DNA from: a virus
Length of the DNA: 64,000 nucleotides
Strand: one strand, 5' to 3'
Virus record (IMG/VR): IMGVR_UViG_3300030451_004287
Coordinates: 1-64,000 of that record
Shown here: one piece after another, positions 24,773 through 31,844 of the stretch
How positions within the stretch are numbered: position 1 is the first letter of the stretch
Layout of the letters: every line of letters begins with the position of its first letter
Position numbers and translations under genes: made by a program
The notes under the pieces: generated by a model
Database searches by the model: none
What the model saw: the letters and a program-made list of their open reading frames with translations, nothing else
Told to the model about the DNA's origin: nothing

Positions 24773-25105
24773 ATGGCATTTACAACAGATTCATTAACAG
24801 AAATATTTACTGGGGCAACTGTTGGAACAGGTATATTGAATATTCCTAGTGGAAGTATTACAAGTTTTATTCCAACTGGGGTAGGAACTGGTAGCGGAGT
24901 AGCGAATTTAGCGTTTGGTTTAGCTACAACATTAGCGAGTGCATTTGCTACTGGTAATTATAGTAATGTAAAAGTTTCAGATAGTAAAAGTATTGGCACA
25001 AATGTTTCTGGTAGTGCTATTATGACTAGAAATATTAACTTTAGGTTTGTATTAAATTATCCCGAAAATAGTGTTGATGATTTGTTAAATGTCATTGTGG
25101 AATAA
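24773..25105 (+). CDS. Putative virion protein
   Basis: 110 residues, Gly/Thr/Ser-rich (FTGATVGTGILNIPSGS, GVGTGSGVANLAFGL) with a beta-rich C-terminus (RNINFRFVLNYPE). The late-type motif upstream and composition suggest a structural protein. Family not recognised. Confidence 0.5.
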   Translation: MAFTTDSLTEIFTGATVGTGILNIPSGSITSFIPTGVGTGSGVANLAFGLATTLASAFATGNYSNVKVSDSKSIGTNVSGSAIMTRNINFRFVLNYPENSVDDLLNVIVE

Positions 25106-25108
25106 ACT

Positions 25109-25657
25109 ATGACTATAACTAAAACAGTTTGTAGGACAATATTCTATCAGTTCTTTTTACTGTTTGTAGGATTATCTATAGGCTTCTTATTAAATATAGA
25201 ATACATAGGATGGAAAGCACCCATTGTGGGTAATTCATTTTACAATACATTTTTCCCTGTTGATTTTGAAGATGAAGGAGTGTTAGAGTCTTTATACAAG
25301 ATGGGTCAATTTAAAATATTTTCTTTTAATAACTATCCAACAGATTTTAAAGTTATAGAAGAAGCGATGATGGCAGAAGAATGGTATTGGGTTAAATATA
25401 GTTATACAGATAAAAAAGGAAGGAAACAAATTGCCATAGATCATACTAGAATAAGATGGAAACCTTGGGAATATTATTATGAAGAAGAAGCTATGGTTCC
25501 TATGACTGATGACGAATTAAGAGAATATATCAATGAAGGGGATTTAAATAGTAATGAAACAGATAGGGCATTTAGATTAAGAAGAGAACTAAGACAATCA
25601 CAGGATCAAAGGACTTTGTTTAATCCACAAGAATTTCAAGATGGACTCAATTTATAG
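25109..25657 (+). CDS. Membrane-anchored hypothetical protein
   Basis: 182 residues. N-terminal transmembrane helix (FYQFFLLFVGLSIGFLLNI), then an acidic/aromatic soluble part with DPTRIRWKPWEYYYEEEA-like sequence and a charged C-terminal helix. It follows the 24773 gene by 3 nt, so both are one unit, ended by the terminator at 25761. Function unknown. Confidence 0.6.
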   Translation: MTITKTVCRTIFYQFFLLFVGLSIGFLLNIEYIGWKAPIVGNSFYNTFFPVDFEDEGVLESLYKMGQFKIFSFNNYPTDFKVIEEAMMAEEWYWVKYSYTDKKGRKQIAIDHTRIRWKPWEYYYEEEAMVPMTDDELREYINEGDLNSNETDRAFRLRRELRQSQDQRTLFNPQEFQDGLNL

Positions 25658-25760
25658 GATAACTATTATAACAAGCCTGAAAGGGTAGGACTAATTATAG
25701 TAGACTCAATAGTTTACAGGACGGTATTAAATTTAGGTAAACCTAACCCCTTTTTTATAA

Positions 25761-25793
25761 GTGGCGACTTTTAACAGGGTCGTCACTTTTTTC
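25761..25793 (+). terminator. Rho-independent terminator
   Basis: GTGGCGAC/GTCGTCAC stem (8 bp, one G-T), then six T. The next promoter's TTGACA begins immediately after. Confidence 0.85.
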
Positions 25794-25821
25794 TTGACAA
25801 TCTCTGTGTATGTGTTATACT
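25794..25821 (+). promoter_or_regulatory. Early-type promoter for uvdE
   Basis: TTGACA, 16-nt spacer (without CGATAA), TATACT. The ribosome site TAGGAGG follows. Confidence 0.8.
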
Positions 25822-25837
25822 AGAGTAGGAGGCTATT

Positions 25838-26752
25838 ATGCAATTTGGACTATGCTGTATATCGTTAGATTTAAGAGAGTCAGACACTCCACTTAAATTT
25901 CAAACTATGACCTATAAGAGATTCAGTTCTTTACCCCGTGAAGAAGCACTGTCTATACTAGGTGACAGAATATTAAATAATTTAGTAGTTACAGACGCTA
26001 CAATTAAATATTGTGCAGAACGTAACTATTGCTACAGAATTAGTAGTGATCTTTTCCCTTTGATGACTTATGATAAGGCAAATATAGATTGGGAAGAATT
26101 ACCCAACTATGAAGCAATAGAAGGTGCTTTTGATATGCTGTATAAAACAGTACAGGAATCAAATGTTAGAATTAGTTGTCATCCAAGTGAGTTTAATGTA
26201 TTAGCATCTACTAATCAAAATGCGGTTGATAAAACTATTACAGAACTTAATTTTTATAGCAGTTTTCTGGATCGTATAGGTTGTCCACCAGACTATAATT
26301 CTCCTATGAATATCCATATCAATAACAGAGAGGGTACTAACGCAGAAGTAGTTGATAGATTCTATGACAATTTTATGCTACTCGATCCAATGTGTAGAGA
26401 TAGAATTGTAGTAGAAAATGACGACAAACTTAATTGTTGGAGTGTTAAACAATTAGTAAACGATTTTTACCCTAAAACTAAAATACCTATTACATTTGAC
26501 TATCTACATCATGCCTGCCATCCTGACGGGTGGACTGAAGAAGAGGCTATTAGATTTTGTAGATTAACATGGAATGGATATAAACCTTTGTTTCATTATA
26601 GTGAAAGTATTCCAGATCATCCTAATCCTAGAAAACATGCAGATTATGCAGAAAAACCTTTCAATAATTATGGTATTGATTTTGATGTTGATATGGAATT
26701 AAAAATGAAAGATAAAGCTATAGCACATTATCAAGAAGGTGTATTAGTATGA
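25838..26752 (+). CDS. uvdE: UV damage endonuclease
   Basis: 304 residues, close to the usual length. FGLCCISLDL at the N-terminus, ISCHPSEFNVLAS near 110, MNIHINNREG near 155, VVENDDKLNCWS near 190 and FDYLHHACHP near 215 are the metal-binding strands of the UVDE TIM barrel. The enzyme nicks 5' of UV photoproducts and starts an alternative excision repair, fitting a phage of sunlit water. A small membrane gene overlaps its stop (ATGA). Confidence 0.93.
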   Translation: MQFGLCCISLDLRESDTPLKFQTMTYKRFSSLPREEALSILGDRILNNLVVTDATIKYCAERNYCYRISSDLFPLMTYDKANIDWEELPNYEAIEGAFDMLYKTVQESNVRISCHPSEFNVLASTNQNAVDKTITELNFYSSFLDRIGCPPDYNSPMNIHINNREGTNAEVVDRFYDNFMLLDPMCRDRIVVENDDKLNCWSVKQLVNDFYPKTKIPITFDYLHHACHPDGWTEEEAIRFCRLTWNGYKPLFHYSESIPDHPNPRKHADYAEKPFNNYGIDFDVDMELKMKDKAIAHYQEGVLV

Positions 26753-26895
26753 GTGGATGGTTAATTGTATTAACTGGTTTAATATACTTATATGTAAGTA
26801 TTGAACAGTTATGGAAAGGTAATCCCGGTATGGGTATTGCTTATTTTGGATATGCTTTTTCTAATATTGGTTTATATTTATTAGCATCAAAATAA
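26749..26895 (+). CDS. 48-residue two-helix membrane protein
   Basis: MSGWLIVLTGLIYLYVSIEQ, then GNPGMGIAYFGYAFSNIGLY. Two hydrophobic helices with a Gly-rich turn. ATGA overlap with uvdE. The YxSxxxxxxGNPxMGxxYxGYAxxNxG pattern recurs in other phage small proteins as I recall. Function unknown. Confidence 0.55.
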   Translation: MSGWLIVLTGLIYLYVSIEQLWKGNPGMGIAYFGYAFSNIGLYLLASK

Positions 26896-26908
26896 AAAGG
26901 GCAAATAG

Positions 26909-27076
26909 ATGAATAAAAAAGAACCAACAAAATATTCTATGTCCACAGGATTACCGCACAGTGAAGATGATGAACAAGTTAAGAGGTATCCACTTAAAAG
27001 TATAGAACAAGAATTTTATGATATTATATGGAAACATAAACAACACAAGGCTGATTTAGATAAAAAAGATAAGTAA
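26909..27076 (+). CDS. 55-residue charged protein
   Basis: MNKKEPTKYSMSTGLPHSED, then a lysine-rich helical end. Ribosome site weak (AAAGGG). Small soluble phage protein, unrecognised. Confidence 0.5.
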   Translation: MNKKEPTKYSMSTGLPHSEDDEQVKRYPLKSIEQEFYDIIWKHKQHKADLDKKDK

Positions 27077-27110
27077 AGATTATTAGAGGCGGTAGAAAAG
27101 ATGAAAGGAA

Positions 27111-27374
27111 ATGTACCGTAATATAGATGAAGATGAACGTCTTTTAACAATGGCACGAAGATATTGGGATGAAGAAGATCAATTAACAGAAAAACAATTA
27201 TACTGGGTTTTAACTAATGAAGGATATTCAAGAAGAGAAATTGACAATGCGATCAGTGATTATTGGTCTATTCATATACAGTCTAACATACTTCTTCATT
27301 ATTGGGTTGCACCAATTATTTTAACAGTATTAATGGTTGTTTTAGTTATCTATGTTCACAGTCTGTTAAAATAA
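27111..27374 (+). CDS. Small protein with C-terminal membrane anchor
   Basis: 87 residues. The N-terminal 60 are charged and helical (DEEDQLTEKQLYWVLTNEGY), the last 25 form a transmembrane segment (APIILTVLMVVLVIYV). AAAGGAA lies close to the ATG. Tail-anchored topology; role unknown. Confidence 0.55.
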   Translation: MYRNIDEDERLLTMARRYWDEEDQLTEKQLYWVLTNEGYSRREIDNAISDYWSIHIQSNILLHYWVAPIILTVLMVVLVIYVHSLLK

Positions 27375-27390
27375 AATCTAAAGATTCTGC

Positions 27391-27418
27391 TTGACAATGC
27401 CGATAACTATGGTATACT
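27391..27418 (+). promoter_or_regulatory. Early-type promoter
   Basis: TTGACA, spacer ATGCCGATAACTATGG (16 nt), TATACT, before 27442. A model example of the family. Confidence 0.9.
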
Positions 27419-27441
27419 GGTAGTAACACAGGAGAAAAATT

Positions 27442-27783
27442 ATGGAAGAAAAGTATATCAATTTGATCGAAGAGTGGTGCGAAGTATTAGAGCAAAAGGC
27501 TTTTGCTAGGTATCATGGGCCTCATTCTAAAGAACAAAAAACCGCATACTATTGGTTTAAGATTAATAAGAAGTATACTAAGATTATTGTGACAAATCGT
27601 GGTAGCGATAGTGTCCACGCATTTGTCGATAACAATACTCTTGATATTTACAAAGCAGCAAATTGGAATGCTCCAGTTAAAGATAAGAGATATAATTTAT
27701 GGGATGATTTTAATGAACTGCTACAGGTATGTGATCCTCACGGTAGTTATTTATACAAAAGAAAATCTAAAGTTTGTGTTTGA
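27442..27783 (+). CDS. Hypothetical protein
   Basis: 113 residues (MEEKYINLIEEWCEVLEQ, YWFKINKKYTKIIVTN, HAFVDNNTLDIYKAA). An alpha/beta fold with WNAPVKDKRYNLW near the end. Clear promoter and AGGAG. The end of the gene contains the next promoter. Not recognised. Confidence 0.6.
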   Translation: MEEKYINLIEEWCEVLEQKAFARYHGPHSKEQKTAYYWFKINKKYTKIIVTNRGSDSVHAFVDNNTLDIYKAANWNAPVKDKRYNLWDDFNELLQVCDPHGSYLYKRKSKVCV

Positions 27784-27807
27784 CAAGGACGATAACTATG
27801 GTATACT
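27780..27807 (+). promoter_or_regulatory. Early-type promoter overlapping a start codon
   Basis: TTGACA, spacer AGGACGATAACTATGG (16 nt), TATACT. It covers the stop of the gene at 27442 and the ATG (27798) of the next gene, so a transcript from here would start downstream of that ATG. Confidence 0.65.
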
Positions 27808-28016
27808 CAAATACTATTCCCTATCATGTTAGATGCTATACTTGTGGAGAAGATCATACTATCATAGCAGAAAAACAAGATATTATAAGCTGGATGACAG
27901 GGGCAAAGTATATTCAAGATGCCTTGCCATACCTGTCAGCAGCAGACAGAGAACTGTTAATATCAAACACTTGTGATAAATGTTGGAAAGAATTATACGG
28001 AGAGGATGAAGAATGA
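27798..28016 (+). CDS. Small zinc-finger-like protein
   Basis: 72 residues with two CxxC pairs: CYTCGEDH near the start and NTCDKCWKEL near the end, a likely treble-clef or ribbon zinc site. The only ATG lies inside the promoter at 27780, so translation probably uses the longer transcript from 27391. Overlaps the next gene by ATGA. Function unknown. Confidence 0.55.
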   Translation: MVYSNTIPYHVRCYTCGEDHTIIAEKQDIISWMTGAKYIQDALPYLSAADRELLISNTCDKCWKELYGEDEE

Positions 28017-28135
28017 TTTGTTTAAAGTATGAAGATATTGAAACACTAACTAGAATAGTGACTCACTTACAATCTCAAGGTGCTAAATTTGAAGCGGTTC
28101 ATGTAAACACTCAATGGCATATTACTTTATATTAA
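28013..28135 (+). CDS. 40-residue hypothetical protein
   Basis: MICLKYEDIETLTRIVTHLQ, then GAKFEAVHVNTQWHI. Beta-alpha-beta-like; ATGA overlap with the zinc-finger gene. Unrecognised. Confidence 0.5.
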   Translation: MICLKYEDIETLTRIVTHLQSQGAKFEAVHVNTQWHITLY

Positions 28136-28148
28136 GAGAGGGAATATA

Positions 28149-28550
28149 ATGCCTAAAGGAAGTAAAACTTGTAGTAAATGTGGATATGTAACTGGGCCTA
28201 GAGCATATATCTGTCCAAAATGTAATACTCCATTTGACTTTGCTCTTAAAACTAAACGTAGTAAAACTACAAAGTTTATTAAAGAGTTTGATTGGAAAGA
28301 ACTAAGTAAAGGACAAACGGTTAAAGTTACTGGAGGCCCATATTATTTAACAGAGGATAAAGAATATATTCCTATGGGTCATCATGGAATTTACACGGTT
28401 CATGCAGTAGACGACAAAGGGGTTATTGCTTACAATAAAAAAGATGGGTTTGTTCATCTCTGGATGGGTAAAAACCAAAGATCAAAAAGCACTCGAATAT
28501 TTCAAACTGCCCATAGAATGATACTACTAGAAAAAAAGGTTAAGGTATGA
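28149..28550 (+). CDS. Zinc-ribbon protein with C-terminal beta domain
   Basis: 133 residues. CSKCGYVTGPRAYICPKCNTPF is a zinc ribbon; after a basic linker comes a beta-rich domain with GQTVKVTGGPYYLTEDKEYI and HGIYTVHAVDDKGVIAY, an SH3-like arrangement. GAGAGG precedes the ATG. This architecture is common in phages as hypothetical proteins; nucleic-acid binding is likely but not shown. Confidence 0.65.
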   Translation: MPKGSKTCSKCGYVTGPRAYICPKCNTPFDFALKTKRSKTTKFIKEFDWKELSKGQTVKVTGGPYYLTEDKEYIPMGHHGIYTVHAVDDKGVIAYNKKDGFVHLWMGKNQRSKSTRIFQTAHRMILLEKKVKV

Positions 28551-28924
28551 GCGAAGAAGAAAATCCACATGAAATGTCTGCATTTCTTATCAAAGATGTT
28601 ACAACCTTTGCTAAAGAATTACGAACAACCATTATCCAACAATTAATTGATTCAAAAGAAATAGCAAGACCCAAGAAGGGCGAGCGATTAAATAAGAACG
28701 ATTATATCACAATTAAACAAGTGATTGGTATTATTCGAGACAATATTGTATCTATTAATGATAATAACGAATTTATTGTAGATATGGATTGTATGGATGA
28801 GATTTACTTTAGAGTTTGTGATAGTATTCACGGTACTTTAATATCAAGACTAGCATCTCAAGGGGTTATTGAATCTGCTTGGGATGAAGAAAAGAATAAA
28901 TTTATATTTTGGTTTGCTGAATAA
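28547..28924 (+). CDS. Hypothetical protein, paralogue of the 46204 product
   Basis: 125 residues, helical. The C-terminus (ISRLASQGVIESAWDEEKNKFIFWFAE region) matches the end of the 46204 product in the pattern IS..(L/M)..L...(G/D)(V/L)IE.A.D..KN.F.FW. Both have an acidic N-terminus and a preceding SINDNNEF or INNKNTYF strand. The shape suggests a winged-helix-like fold. Overlaps the zinc-ribbon gene by 4 nt. Confidence 0.6.
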   Translation: MSEEENPHEMSAFLIKDVTTFAKELRTTIIQQLIDSKEIARPKKGERLNKNDYITIKQVIGIIRDNIVSINDNNEFIVDMDCMDEIYFRVCDSIHGTLISRLASQGVIESAWDEEKNKFIFWFAE

Positions 28925-28925
28925 T

Positions 28926-29087
28926 ATGAAATACTTACTTATGCTTTTAATATTTTGTTCTGGTTGTGTTACAACAAGTCGATGTTCATTGACCTGTAAT
29001 AAGACGATAGACCTTGACAATAGGCCGATGGATGGTAAAATAAATGTCGGCGTAAGATTAGAGTTATTCAGAGACTATAGAAGATAA
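28926..29087 (+). CDS. Small lipoprotein
   Basis: 53 residues. MKYLLMLLIFCSGC is a short signal with a lipobox-like Cys at residue 14, followed by a polar Cys-containing sequence. Probably membrane-anchored outside the cytoplasm. The last codons carry the next promoter. Confidence 0.6.
   Translation: MKYLLMLLIFCSGCVTTSRCSLTCNKTIDLDNRPMDGKINVGVRLELFRDYRR
29014..29041 (+). promoter_or_regulatory. Early-type promoter
   Basis: TTGACA, 16-nt spacer with GGCCGATGGATGG, TAAAAT, inside the lipoprotein gene and upstream of 29159. Confidence 0.6.
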
Positions 29088-29158
29088 CGTAAGGATATAT
29101 TTTTTGTGGCAGAATCTATATCCTAAATTTACAAGGGCCACTTTATAAGAGGTAGATT

Positions 29159-29377
29159 ATGACAAAGCAGGATAAGGTTATCAACTATTTATCTAGGGGA
29201 CGAACACTAAGTCAAGATAGTGCCGCTAGTATGTTTGAGGTTGGTAATCTTCGTGCAACGATCAGCGACATCAAGCCGCTGGTTCGTAAGCGAGGATTGA
29301 CTGTAACAAAGTCAACAGGACGATATGGTGAAACCCGTTATGGTTTGACTACGACAAAGCGGCGAAAGCGGCGATAA
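29159..29377 (+). CDS. Helix-turn-helix DNA-binding protein
   Basis: 72 residues: TKQDKVINYLSRGRTLSQDS, FEVGNLRATISDIKPLVRKR and a TGRYGETRYGLT wing, then a basic tail. This is the small winged-helix fold common in phage regulators. AGAGG before the ATG. Terminator-like hairpin follows. Confidence 0.7.
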   Translation: MTKQDKVINYLSRGRTLSQDSAASMFEVGNLRATISDIKPLVRKRGLTVTKSTGRYGETRYGLTTTKRRKRR

Positions 29378-29387
29378 TTTTATAATG

Positions 29388-29442
29388 ATAATGCTGCGGT
29401 AACATTAGATTTAACTTCGTGTTACCCAGCGTTATTATTTTT
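29388..29442 (+). terminator. Long hairpin with T-run before glmS
   Basis: ATAATGCTG-c-GGTAACA pairs with TGTTACC-CAGCGTTAT (one bulged C), followed by TATTTTT. It terminates the HTH gene and lies directly before the glmS ribosome site (GAGG), so it may also modulate glmS translation. Confidence 0.75.
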
Positions 29443-29455
29443 GAGGAATAATATT

Positions 29456-31324
29456 ATGTGTGGAATACTGGCAACAAATTTTGGTAAACTGTATCAAAGT
29501 ATACAGTGTTTGAAGGAACTAGAATATCGAGGATATGATAGTACCGGATTTGTTTATGTTACCAAGATGGGTAAGGTAGGCACATATAAATCTGCCGGTA
29601 ATGTTAATAAACTTTTACTAACTTGTAGAGAAGATGATGTAGAAGTTGTAGCATTTATGGGGCATACTAGGTGGGCAACACATGGTAAAGCTACAGATAA
29701 TAATGCTCATCCACATTTTGATATATCTGGTAGATACGCTATAGTTCAAAATGGAATAGTAGAAAATCTTGGAGATTTAAAAAAACAATATAATTTTTCT
29801 GATGAACTCAAAAGCGATACCGATACTGAAGTTATAATTAATATTGTTGCAAGTAAATGTAAAGAACTACCTTTATTAGACGCAATAGAATCAACATTCC
29901 AAGAAATTCGTGGAGCAAATGCTTGCGTCATTTTAGATACACAAGAACCATCAGAATTTTATATGGTTGAAAAAGGTTCTTCACTTAATATTCATGTTAA
30001 TGAATTAGATGAAGGAAACCCCACCGGCATAATTGTATCTAGTAATTACATTCAAGATAAAGATATATGTCTACATGGTTATACTCTGGGTATAGGCTCA
30101 GACAATAAGATTGTAAAAATATGTAATGACATGAAAAGACATCATAGAGTATCAAGAGTATTAAAAAGTGATCATGTAGAAGAGATACCAGATAAAGACT
30201 TCTTTACATCATATATGTCAAAAGAAATACATGAACAACCTACAACATTCAACAGATTGTTAAGAGGTAGAATTAAAAATGACAAAGTATTTCTAGGAGG
30301 ATTAGAAGAAGAATCTATACATCATAGATGGAATAAAATAAATCTAATTACTATGCTCGCTTGTGGCAGTAGTTTGAATGCTTCCAGAATAGGACAATTA
30401 TATGTAGAACAATTTAGTAGAACTAGAGTATATGTAGAACAAGCAGCAGAATTTAGATATAGAAATCCTGTTTTAGAAAGAGAATATGATTATGATTCTC
30501 ACTGTTCAGTAGACAATGGATTAAAAGAATTATTCTTATTTACATCTCAATCTGGTGAAACTGCTGACACATTACAAGCATTAAAATATGTCCACGAAAA
30601 TGGCTACAGTAATACCATAGGAATATGTAATGTAGTTGGATCAACAATAGCAGATAAAACATGGTCTGGTATTTATACTAGGGCAGGATTAGAAGTAGGA
30701 GTAGCAAGCACAAAAGCATATACAAATCAAGTTGGTGCTATGTATTTGTTAGGATTGTTTATTGCACAGAATAAAGGTGCTGATGTTAGAGAACATATTG
30801 AAGAATTAGAATCTATACCTGATAAGATATACCAAATATTAGACGACGAATATATTACAGATCGAATATGGAAAGCATGTGAATGGATAACAGATAAAGA
30901 AAGTTGTTTGTTTTTAGGTAGAGGTTATAATTATCCTACAGCACTTGAGGGTGCATTAAAAATGAAAGAGGTATCATATATTCACGCAGAAGGATATTCT
31001 GCTGCTGAAATGAAACACGGGCCTATCGCGTTAATTAGTGACAAAGTACCTACTATTGCATTTGCTAATCATAATGAACAATTTGAAAAGATAGAGAGTA
31101 ACATTAGAGAAATAACAGCAAGAGATGGTAAGGTATTATTGATAACAGATAAACGTATGGATATTGATAATATAGAACAAATAGTGATACCAAAATGTAG
31201 TCGTGAGGCTAGTCCCATATTATTAAATATTGTATCTCAATTACTATCATTAAGAACTGCCGAATTATTAGGCAGAGATGTAGACCGTCCAAGAAATTTA
31301 GCTAAAAGCGTTACAGTAGAATAA
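29456..31324 (+). CDS. glmS: Glutamine-fructose-6-phosphate aminotransferase
   Basis: 622 residues, normal length. The start at 29456 gives MCGIL, so Cys2 becomes the N-terminal nucleophile of the glutaminase half (RGYDSTGF, GHTRWATHG, HPHFD). Two SIS sugar isomerase domains follow (MLACGSSLNAS near 300, SQSGETADT near 360, RGYNYPTALEGALKMKE near 480) and the C-terminus PRNLAKSVTVE matches the family. It makes glucosamine-6-phosphate for amino sugars. In a phage this may feed cell-wall or surface-sugar synthesis. No glmS ribozyme is recognisable upstream. Confidence 0.95.
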   Translation: MCGILATNFGKLYQSIQCLKELEYRGYDSTGFVYVTKMGKVGTYKSAGNVNKLLLTCREDDVEVVAFMGHTRWATHGKATDNNAHPHFDISGRYAIVQNGIVENLGDLKKQYNFSDELKSDTDTEVIINIVASKCKELPLLDAIESTFQEIRGANACVILDTQEPSEFYMVEKGSSLNIHVNELDEGNPTGIIVSSNYIQDKDICLHGYTLGIGSDNKIVKICNDMKRHHRVSRVLKSDHVEEIPDKDFFTSYMSKEIHEQPTTFNRLLRGRIKNDKVFLGGLEEESIHHRWNKINLITMLACGSSLNASRIGQLYVEQFSRTRVYVEQAAEFRYRNPVLEREYDYDSHCSVDNGLKELFLFTSQSGETADTLQALKYVHENGYSNTIGICNVVGSTIADKTWSGIYTRAGLEVGVASTKAYTNQVGAMYLLGLFIAQNKGADVREHIEELESIPDKIYQILDDEYITDRIWKACEWITDKESCLFLGRGYNYPTALEGALKMKEVSYIHAEGYSAAEMKHGPIALISDKVPTIAFANHNEQFEKIESNIREITARDGKVLLITDKRMDIDNIEQIVIPKCSREASPILLNIVSQLLSLRTAELLGRDVDRPRNLAKSVTVE

Positions 31325-31330
31325 TATAAA

Positions 31331-31669
31331 GGGGGCGTAAAGGTTTCGACAGATAAATAGAAGTATAGATTGCATCGACTGGTTGATCTAAGGGCCAGTT
31401 TAAAAATAGATCAGATTTTAATTGCCGATACTTCTGTATTAGCACTCGCTGCTTAGTGAGAGGGGTTGCATAAACCTTTTTACCCAATTATGCTGACTCC
31501 GATAATCGGATAGGGATGTTCCACCTAAATTAATCGGAACGATAAGTGTAATCACTTTGACGCAGGAAAGACTGATAGTTTTGTCTGTAGTATTAATAAC
31601 AACAGAATAACGATGTAGAAGTTTATGTGGAATTTATACTGGACAGGGGTTCGATTCCCCTCGCCTCCA
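31331..31669 (+). ncRNA. ssrA: tmRNA
   Basis: Acceptor GGGGGCG (31331) pairs with CGCCTCC, discriminator A31669. GGTTTCGAC is the conserved tmRNA D-region and AGGGGTTCGATTCCCCT the T-arm. CCA is not encoded. The tag frame ends GCACTCGCTGCTTAG (ALAA, stop at 31454-31456). If the resume codon is CAG at 31412 the tag is QILIADTSVLALAA. Interior pseudoknot stems (CCGAT/ATCGG, GTTCC/GGAAC) are visible. It rescues stalled ribosomes and tags nascent proteins, here in phage service. Confidence 0.93.
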
Positions 31670-31681
31670 CTTGCCGGAAAT

Positions 31682-31734
31682 AAGTTAATTATCAGATCAT
31701 ACTAAATTATTTAGTGTTTATCTCTTCTTAACTT
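31682..31734 (+). ncRNA. Dual-tract hairpin H0
   Basis: AAGTTAA / TTATCAGATC / ATACTAAA-tta-TTTAGTGT / TTATCTCTTC / TTAACTT: 7-bp outer stem, 10-nt UUA+N7 strand, 8-bp upper stem (one G-T), second UUA+N7 strand. An extra outer stem TGCCGG/CCGGCA (31672-31742) encloses it. First of seven units, 12 nt after the tmRNA. Confidence 0.8.
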
Positions 31735-31769
31735 GACCGGCAGAAAAATAAAAGTTATAAGATGTTATC

Positions 31770-31822
31770 GGGACAATTAATTTGTTTTAGTTTCCTGCAA
31801 ACTAATTAGGATCTCTTGTCCC
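31770..31822 (+). ncRNA. Dual-tract hairpin H1
   Basis: GGGACAA / TTAATTTGTT / TTAGTTT-cctgc-AAACTAA / TTAGGATCTC / TTGTCCC. Same layout as H0 and H2-H6 with different stems. It lies 22 nt before the DEDD-protein ATG, in its 5' leader. Confidence 0.85.
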
Positions 31823-31844
31823 ACAACATAAAGGATTAAATAAT

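Noticed and set aside
29388-29455. glmS ribozyme upstream of glmS
   Set aside because: Only one long hairpin with a T-run is seen, without the ribozyme's conserved core; it reads as a terminator.
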